Shown here: positions 58,458 to 64,000 of the stretch, one piece after another
Position numbering within the stretch: position 1 is the stretch's first letter
How the letters are laid out: the number at the start of each line of letters is the position of its first letter
Source: Tanypteryx hageni
Taxonomy: Eukaryota > Arthropoda > Insecta > Odonata > Petaluridae
Direction of reading: 5' to 3'
Length of the DNA stretch: 64,000 bases
NCBI GenBank assembly: GCA_028673005.1
Contig: CM054116.1
Coordinates: 72,553,315 to 72,617,314 of the forward strand
Notes under the pieces: model-generated
Told to the model about the DNA's origin: nothing
Databases searched by the model: none
What the model saw: the letters and a program-made list of their open reading frames with translations, nothing else
Translations under genes and position numbers: made by a program

Positions 58458-59036
58458 CTCAAACTGCTCAGTTATTTGTGCGACATATCATGTGACTTTG
58501 AAAATCCCGATACTTAAGTTTTTAAGATAATTTCAAAAGAAAAATTGATTCTCCTGATGAACATAATTCCCTGCAATTTTTAACTATCCAAATTACTCTG
58601 TATTTTATAATCAGTCTAGAAATACTAGCACGATCAAATATCATGGAACAAAATGATGCTGTAGTATTTAGGGCGTCATTTTCGCTAAATTATTTTAAGT
58701 AATAATGCACTAAATGAAATAGGCTAGAGAAAGGATGCGAGGAGGAAACGAAATTGAGGAAGCAGATTGAGGAAATTTTAAGGGTATATTTATGAGAGGA
58801 AGTGAACATATTGCTCCTGAGAGAGTCCATTGACTTGACATAACACATCAGACTGCAATATATTCACATAATTTCCGTCCTTAGGCACTTAACCCCGCTA
58901 TCGTCGAATTTAAACGCTTGCGTTTATGGAAATCGCTCCCGCCGGAGAATGAATGAATATTCATGAGACCTATTACGCTCCGAGTTGTTATGGTATTATC
59001 AATAAATAAGTAAAGATGGAGACTACGGCGAAATTT
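58458..59036. other. No recognisable feature
   Basis: AT-rich, no repeat match. At 58989 'tggtattatcaataaa' is the left member of a short direct repeat around the palindrome that follows. Confidence 0.5.
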
Positions 59037-59107
59037 ATGTTAAATATAAATTAACTCCTTAACCGTAAAATTCGAATTTTACGGTTGAGTTAATTTATAT
59101 TTAACAT
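59037..59107. repeat. 71-bp near-perfect palindrome
   Basis: Left arm ATGTTAAATATAAATTAACTC and inner AACCGTAAAATTCG are mirrored exactly on the right; the only difference is a CTT inserted in the left arm. It is flanked by direct repeats 'atggtattatcaat' (58988) and 'atggtatcatcaat' (59106). As single-stranded DNA or RNA it would form a 35-bp stem. Confidence 0.9.
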
Positions 59108-59141
59108 GGTATCATCAATCAAATATTTTGTTTAAATTTAT

Positions 59142-59642
59142 TTATACACAACTGGGGCATTTTAAGCCCGTTGGTTTAAGTTTGATCCCACCACCACCCC
59201 CGGACATCAAGTCCCGGCACGGAACTTTATACACAAAAATTATGTTAGAGGCTCTGTGAAGCATTGGAGGTGGAAGTGCTATTCTTGTACCTTGATTACA
59301 GCATTTTTTATGCTTTTCTCTGTCAAAAGATAACGCTCTACAATATTGACATTCTGTATCCATTTTTCCTAAATATGAATCATCTCGTCGAAGAGCCAAT
59401 CCATTTCCTCTGGCTGAGTTTAAATTTATGTTGTTTCTTCGTCTTGTGCCGTTTGCTAAATCGATTCTATTTTTGTTTCTTCTTATATTCCTCCCTTCTT
59501 CAGGTACTTCATTTTTCTTTGGTACCTGATTTCGTTTATTCTCTCTCTCTCTCTCTCTCTCTCTCACTTTGCCATTGTTGATCTGTCCGTTGTGATCTTC
59601 TCGCTCTTTCTCTATTTCTTTTACATCGATCTTTATCATCAT
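59142..59642 (-). pseudogene. Helitron Rep/helicase N-terminal remnant
   Basis: The minus-strand frame ends with SYLGKMDTECQYCRAL, FDREKHKKCCNQGTRIALPP, where C..C....F..EK....CCN.G...LP is the zinc-finger-like start of animal Helitron proteins ('LG.M...C..C.A..W..E......CC..GK+.LP'). The preceding residues are basic and contain a KVRERERERE run from a (CT)n tract at 59537-59565. After the motif the frame runs into unrelated residues and a stop. Rep HUH and helicase domains are absent. Confidence 0.6.
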
Positions 59643-60109
59643 AATCTGTTTCTTGCTCTGATCTCATTCTCATTAATCCTCTATAATATCTTCTTCATTC
59701 TTCAATTTGATGAAATAACGGGCTATTATTTCCTTCAACTTTAACTAAAATTATATTAACAAAACTTTAACTAAAACTAAATTAACGTTGATAATAAATA
59801 CAATAATTTGTTGAAGTTACAATTGGTATTCGTTTTCTGTCAAAGATAATAATGGGCGAAAGCGTTGGTATGTACACTAAACATAAATAAAATATAATAA
59901 TTGTCATTTCTTATTTGGCTATCCAATAAAAATATGCGATACAGAAACCTATTATATAATTTAAGTAGGCATTATTACTGTCCTAACTTTTTACCAAAAT
60001 AGTTTCGTCGTCAAAGTAAACAAAACCAAAGAAAAGTCAATTACTATTGGTTGTTTGTTAATTTGGGTTCGAACTTGAGTGTTTCTTGAGGATTTGTTTT
60101 ATTAAACGG

Positions 60110-60733
60110 CTTTTACTATAAGAGTAAAACGTTCCTACCAAATTTCAATCTTCTATCTTCTTGGAAAGTTTGTTAAAAATAAATTTATATTTCATCATAA
60201 ATAGTTCTCGAATATCCCGCTCTTTTATAACGCCTTTTAAGGGAGGCGCCACAGTCGACAGGATGCAGTATATGACAGGCTCTTATTCATAAAATTAATA
60301 GGATCTCGAGGTTAATAATGGCATCGGTTGGCAAGGCTAATTAGTGTTAAAAACGCAAATTTTAGCCGAAACCTGGAATTTTAACGTTTAATTCGAGCGA
60401 TTTCGACTCGAAGGAAAAAAAAAACGATAAGAGTCAGAAACTATGTGTATTTTTCTTGAATACAGTGCAAAGATCGTAGGCCATTTTTTTCTAATTTAAA
60501 TTTCTAAAAGTAGAAAATCCTGTACGGCGAAAATTTGTTTTTTACGTATGGTATGGTATATATATATCTGGAGTCGAACCCAGGTCGTTATTCGTGATTT
60601 GTTTTCGTCATTCCATTTTTATTTCTAAAATCAAGCATTCTTATTAAATTAAAATCTTCTATATATTTGGAAAGATTGTTAAAACACATAAAAACTGTTA
60701 AAAGAGTTTAAAACATATAGTATATAAATATAC
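60110..60733 (-). repeat. Helitron-associated interspersed repeat, minus strand
   Basis: 60430-60640 is related to 57130-57330 in reverse (AATGACGAAAACAAAT, GGTTCGACTCCAG, and 'acgatctt'). 60130-60200 repeats the 60650-60710 segment ('aatcttctat..ttggaaag.ttgttaaaa'). The family is diverged and boundaries are approximate. Confidence 0.45.
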
Positions 60734-60775
60734 TAGGGGCTCTGCCCCTACGCGCTACGCGTGTCGACCCCGTGC
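60732..60775 (-). mobile_element. Helitron-like 3' terminus
   Basis: On the minus strand GGGGTCGACACGCGTAGCGC, then a hairpin GGGGCAGAGCCCC, then CTAG followed by T. A GC-rich hairpin just before CTAG is the hallmark of Helitron/Helentron 3' ends. The body would extend to higher coordinates, where no coding is visible. Confidence 0.5.
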
Positions 60776-63469
60776 CTCGCTTCACGAGGCGAATTTGTCT
60801 GCTGTCCGTTTGCAGCCCTAAATCCCGTCCTTTCGGCATATATTTAAGGTATAACATTATATTTAGCCGTATTTTCGAGTTTCTCTCTCCCTTCCTCCAC
60901 TTCCGCTCCCTCACTCTACTTCCCTATATGCCCCTCCCTCCCTCTAGCTACTTCCTTATATGTCCCTCCCTCCCTCCCATCAAACCTCCCGCTTTCTCAA
61001 ACTTCCACTTTCCCTCATTCTCTCCCTCCCACTTTCCCTCTATTTCTCTTCTCTCTCCTTCTCTCTTTTACTTTTCTTTTCATCATACTCCCGTCTTCCT
61101 CCATTTCCCAACATGGTCCTTTATATTTTTTTGAGTACGGCAACAATGCTGTTTGTTCTTCCCAACGAATTATTTCATTCGCAAATAACCTAAAAGTTTC
61201 GTATACAAAACAATTTTATGAGTCAATTTGAATACTATTTAAAAATATACGGTAGCTAAATAAATTAGCATTCTTTTACACGTACGATGGTTCAAGTTTC
61301 CAATTTCTAGGACAATTATAATTAATTTTAAAAAGTAAACGAATGAATAATGAAAACTTCACTGGCATCGAAGCCATCTACTTATATTAGATAACTGCAT
61401 ATTTGTCATATGCAGAACCTCACGCCGAATATTATAATTAAAGTTTCGTCGAAATCGCACTGACCTATCTCGATTTATTTACCCCGTGATCTACCGCATA
61501 CATGCCGAGTTTGAACGTCAAGTCTATGTTATTTCACAAAAAATACAAAAATAATTTAAAACACCAGGATTTGTGAACTGTTGGAATGGATCTTTAGGGA
61601 AACAACGAAAAACTATTTTTAAGTTCGTTTATTTGTTTTTGGTACATCATGGGACTGATGGGTTAGGAATAGTTAAGGTTAAGGAGGGAACTTCTCCTAC
61701 GTGCGCGGCGTTCTCCGCGTATCGACTTGCATCGCCCTCTCCAGCGGTCACTGCCCATCAAAGCTTCCAGTTGACTTTCGGCTGTCATTTGGAGAACCTT
61801 TTCAACTAAATTGCAAGTATTCAGCCTACCTCTACAACCAGTGAACGATTTTTTACTGTGGCTGATAAATTTTCGACCAAAATTCATAGTTGTATGAAAT
61901 AACACTATGCTCTGGTATTCCTGAAATATTATTTTGGAAAACATTAATAAATATTTTTTCTTGTATTATTTTGTGCTTCTGTACAAATAATAATTTTTTG
62001 TACATACGAAACATTGAATATTGTTTAATTATTAAGCTTTATTTTTAAATCATATAAAATAACTTGTTTTTCTTGTAAGTATTACGTTCAAAATTTTGTT
62101 ATACCAAACATTGAATGAGGTTCAACTTCTTAAAGAGTTTTATTTGCAGCAATAACTAAGAAACATTTCTCGCATTTCTTTGAAATTTATTTAAATTAAC
62201 GTCTAAAAATTGAGGGTTTCTATTATTACCAGTTAATTACCGGTTACCCGGTTAGCTGATGATCTTTTAACCAAAAACCGATTAGCGAAAATTCAGGTTA
62301 ATTGAAGCCCTAATCACATATATGGAATTTAGTTTTTGGATATTACGATTACTCGTTAGAACGAATATTTTCTCACTTTTATAAATCCTCACTATGTAGA
62401 GGTTTTATTAGATTTATTTCACTAAAAGCTCACAGAGGGAGCAAACGCCGTCAAATACACAAAGACTTCGTGGAAAGCTTGCAAAAATCTAAACGGAGAG
62501 AAAAGCGAGGGATGATGGAAAGGAAGGATAGCGTGGGAGGAAATTTAATAAGAGAGGGAGAGATTGAAGGGGCGATATATGCCACCGGCTGACTGACGGG
62601 TTGGTGAAGGGAGAGAAGAGGAGAGGGAGATAGGAGGATAGGGATATATAGGATGAAGAGAGAGATGGGGTTTGGAAGGGGAAATAGGGAGGATGGGGCA
62701 GCTGAAGGGAGATGAGGAGCAGCAATAGGGAGTCAGGTTCGTAGACGCTTCCAGAAAGATGTGGCTACGTGGTAAGAGGACACTGAGGTTTGGTTTACGA
62801 AAATCGTCTGCGTAGCGCGGCGCGAGTTCTTTGCCCCCCTGGGAACATCTCCCTTCTCCTCTCCCCCTATGCTCTCTCTCCCGCTATCATCTTCCTTCCC
62901 ACGCCTTGGTGATAATTCTCATTTGCGGCGGTAGCATTGGACTGAAACAAAAAAGGAGTTCCAAGAGCGATTGCCCGGAACGAGTGACGCCCTTTGAAGA
63001 ACTCAGAGAGATAGAAGATACCAAAGCTAATTTAACCCAGTCGGAAAAACGTCCAGTTTTATTATCATGGCAATATCTTTAACTATCGATACAATCTGTG
63101 CGCATGGTGGACGTCACTTTGCCGAACCAGATTTAAATACGATTGTCATTAAAATAGTAAAATTTATAGAAGAATACGAATTTTCCAATCGAGAAACTCT
63201 TATGTCGATCAATTCCTACTCTCTTCCTGCCCTTTGCTCTCGTGTGTGTCAAACCCAACGTTCCGTCAGCACGCGCCTTTTGCTGAAAGTGGCTGGACCA
63301 TTTTGCCAATCTAATTTCCGTTGACTCTCAGGTCAATGTACTCTCATCTTCTACTTCCGTCCCTTTTAATCCCATTTTACCTCATCCAATTTTGATGAAG
63401 TTTTGATTTTATCGAGCAGAGTATCAGCTTTTTTAACGCAAAAAGGGTCTATGTAAAAGCCAGAAAGAA
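60776..63469. other. No recognisable gene
   Basis: 60880-61090 is pyrimidine-rich and 62490-62720 purine-rich, giving spurious proline/serine-rich or glutamate-rich frames. At 62215-62315 paired phrases (CCGGTTACCCGG, GGGCTTCAATTAACC in reverse) resemble a hAT terminus. The 85-codon frame at 63067-63324 has no motif. Confidence 0.45.
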
Positions 63470-64000
63470 CAAGATTGAAAAGTATACATCATAAATGGAA
63501 TATACAGAGATTTCAAAGGCGTTCTTTATAGGAATTACGTACAAAACGGCGTCGAAGGATTCTTGAATTTTTATACCCGAAATTAAAGTGATAATTATGC
63601 GGTCTCGCGGACTGTTTTGTAACATATGTTGTCCATTATCCGAATAATATATAGCTTACAGATCATATAAGACCTAGAAATGGAAAATATGGTGTTTAAT
63701 TGTTGCTTCCCAGGAGAACCGTCTTAGCAATCGATATAAACAAAATATGCGATGTTTTGCTCGGGATTTTATCTAATTTTTATCTTCAAAACTATAACTT
63801 GTAATTCTGTGATCTCGTGGACATTTTTGTGGTAAATGCAGTCCTCTACCCGAATAAATTTTTTAATCTATACCTTACAGATCATATAAGAGCTAGGAAG
63901 AGATGTTTATGGATTTTTAATTGTTGTTTGCTGAGAGAACCGTCTTAGCAATCGATGTAAACAAAATATACGATATTTTGCTTGGAATTTTCTCGATTGT
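63470..64000 (+). repeat. Dispersed ~220-bp satellite, patch 3 (runs off the window)
   Basis: Two units (landmark 'gagaaccgtcttagcaatcg' about 220 bp apart, at 63714 and 63935) closely match patches 1 and 2, including 'aaacaaaatatgcgatgttt'. It continues beyond the right edge. Confidence 0.85.

Noticed and set aside
60772..61193. 120- and 77-codon proline/serine-rich frames
   Set aside because: Pyrimidine-rich low-complexity DNA; no start context or domain.

Overview
The window looks like intergenic, repeat-rich chromatin from an animal, most likely an arthropod. It is AT-rich and I could not support a single complete host protein gene. What can be recognised is almost entirely transposable elements and satellites: a Penelope-like element, an R2-type, a Jockey-type and two other non-LTR retroelement fragments, mariner, Tigger/pogo, piggyBac, hAT and Helitron remnants, tRNA-derived repeats, satellites and minisatellites. 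The mix (R2-like, Jockey and mariner relics together with a GIY-YIG Penelope-like element) suits an arthropod, but the species cannot be named from this sequence.

Layout. 1-6206: an array of about 750-bp satellite units in two arms of opposite orientation around an inversion near 2130-2450. 6669-7360: a broken ORF of a protein type I believe is mobile-element borne in insects. 10613-15023 and 15524-19934: the same 4411 bp written twice on either side of a 500-N gap, almost certainly two overlapping contig ends that were not merged; it holds a hAT MITE, a hAT transposon relic and a Helitron-like 5' end. 20461-20817 and 36674-37015: tRNA-Gly-like repeats. 21514-23346, 44020-44839 and 56497-58457: three copies of an unclassified ~830-bp interspersed repeat, two of them split by insertions. 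26038-26356: a 15-bp minisatellite. 29096-34233: the densest cluster, with a Penelope-like element (long intact RT plus GIY-YIG frame), a tRNA-Ser-like SINE, a solo Penelope terminal repeat with a hammerhead-like motif, and a decayed R2-like element, all separated by (TA)n tracts. 34994-43954: fossils of mariner, Jockey, piggyBac, Tigger and nested hAT elements. 45425-54602: fragments of two non-LTR endonuclease domains, a second Penelope-type terminal repeat and a piggyBac C-terminus. 59142-60775: Helitron remnants. Three patches (35680-36395, 46395-46895, 63470-64000) belong to one dispersed ~220-bp satellite.

The genes do not form a pathway. The only reading frame long and intact enough to suggest recent activity is the Penelope-like RT/endonuclease at 29096-31078. 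The most interesting signals are the paired Penelope terminal repeats with a hammerhead-like core and changed but still paired helix II, the (TA)n-anchored retroelement cluster, a B-box-like motif recurring in unrelated repeats, and the undescribed interspersed repeat with GGCTGGTTTCC-type ends.
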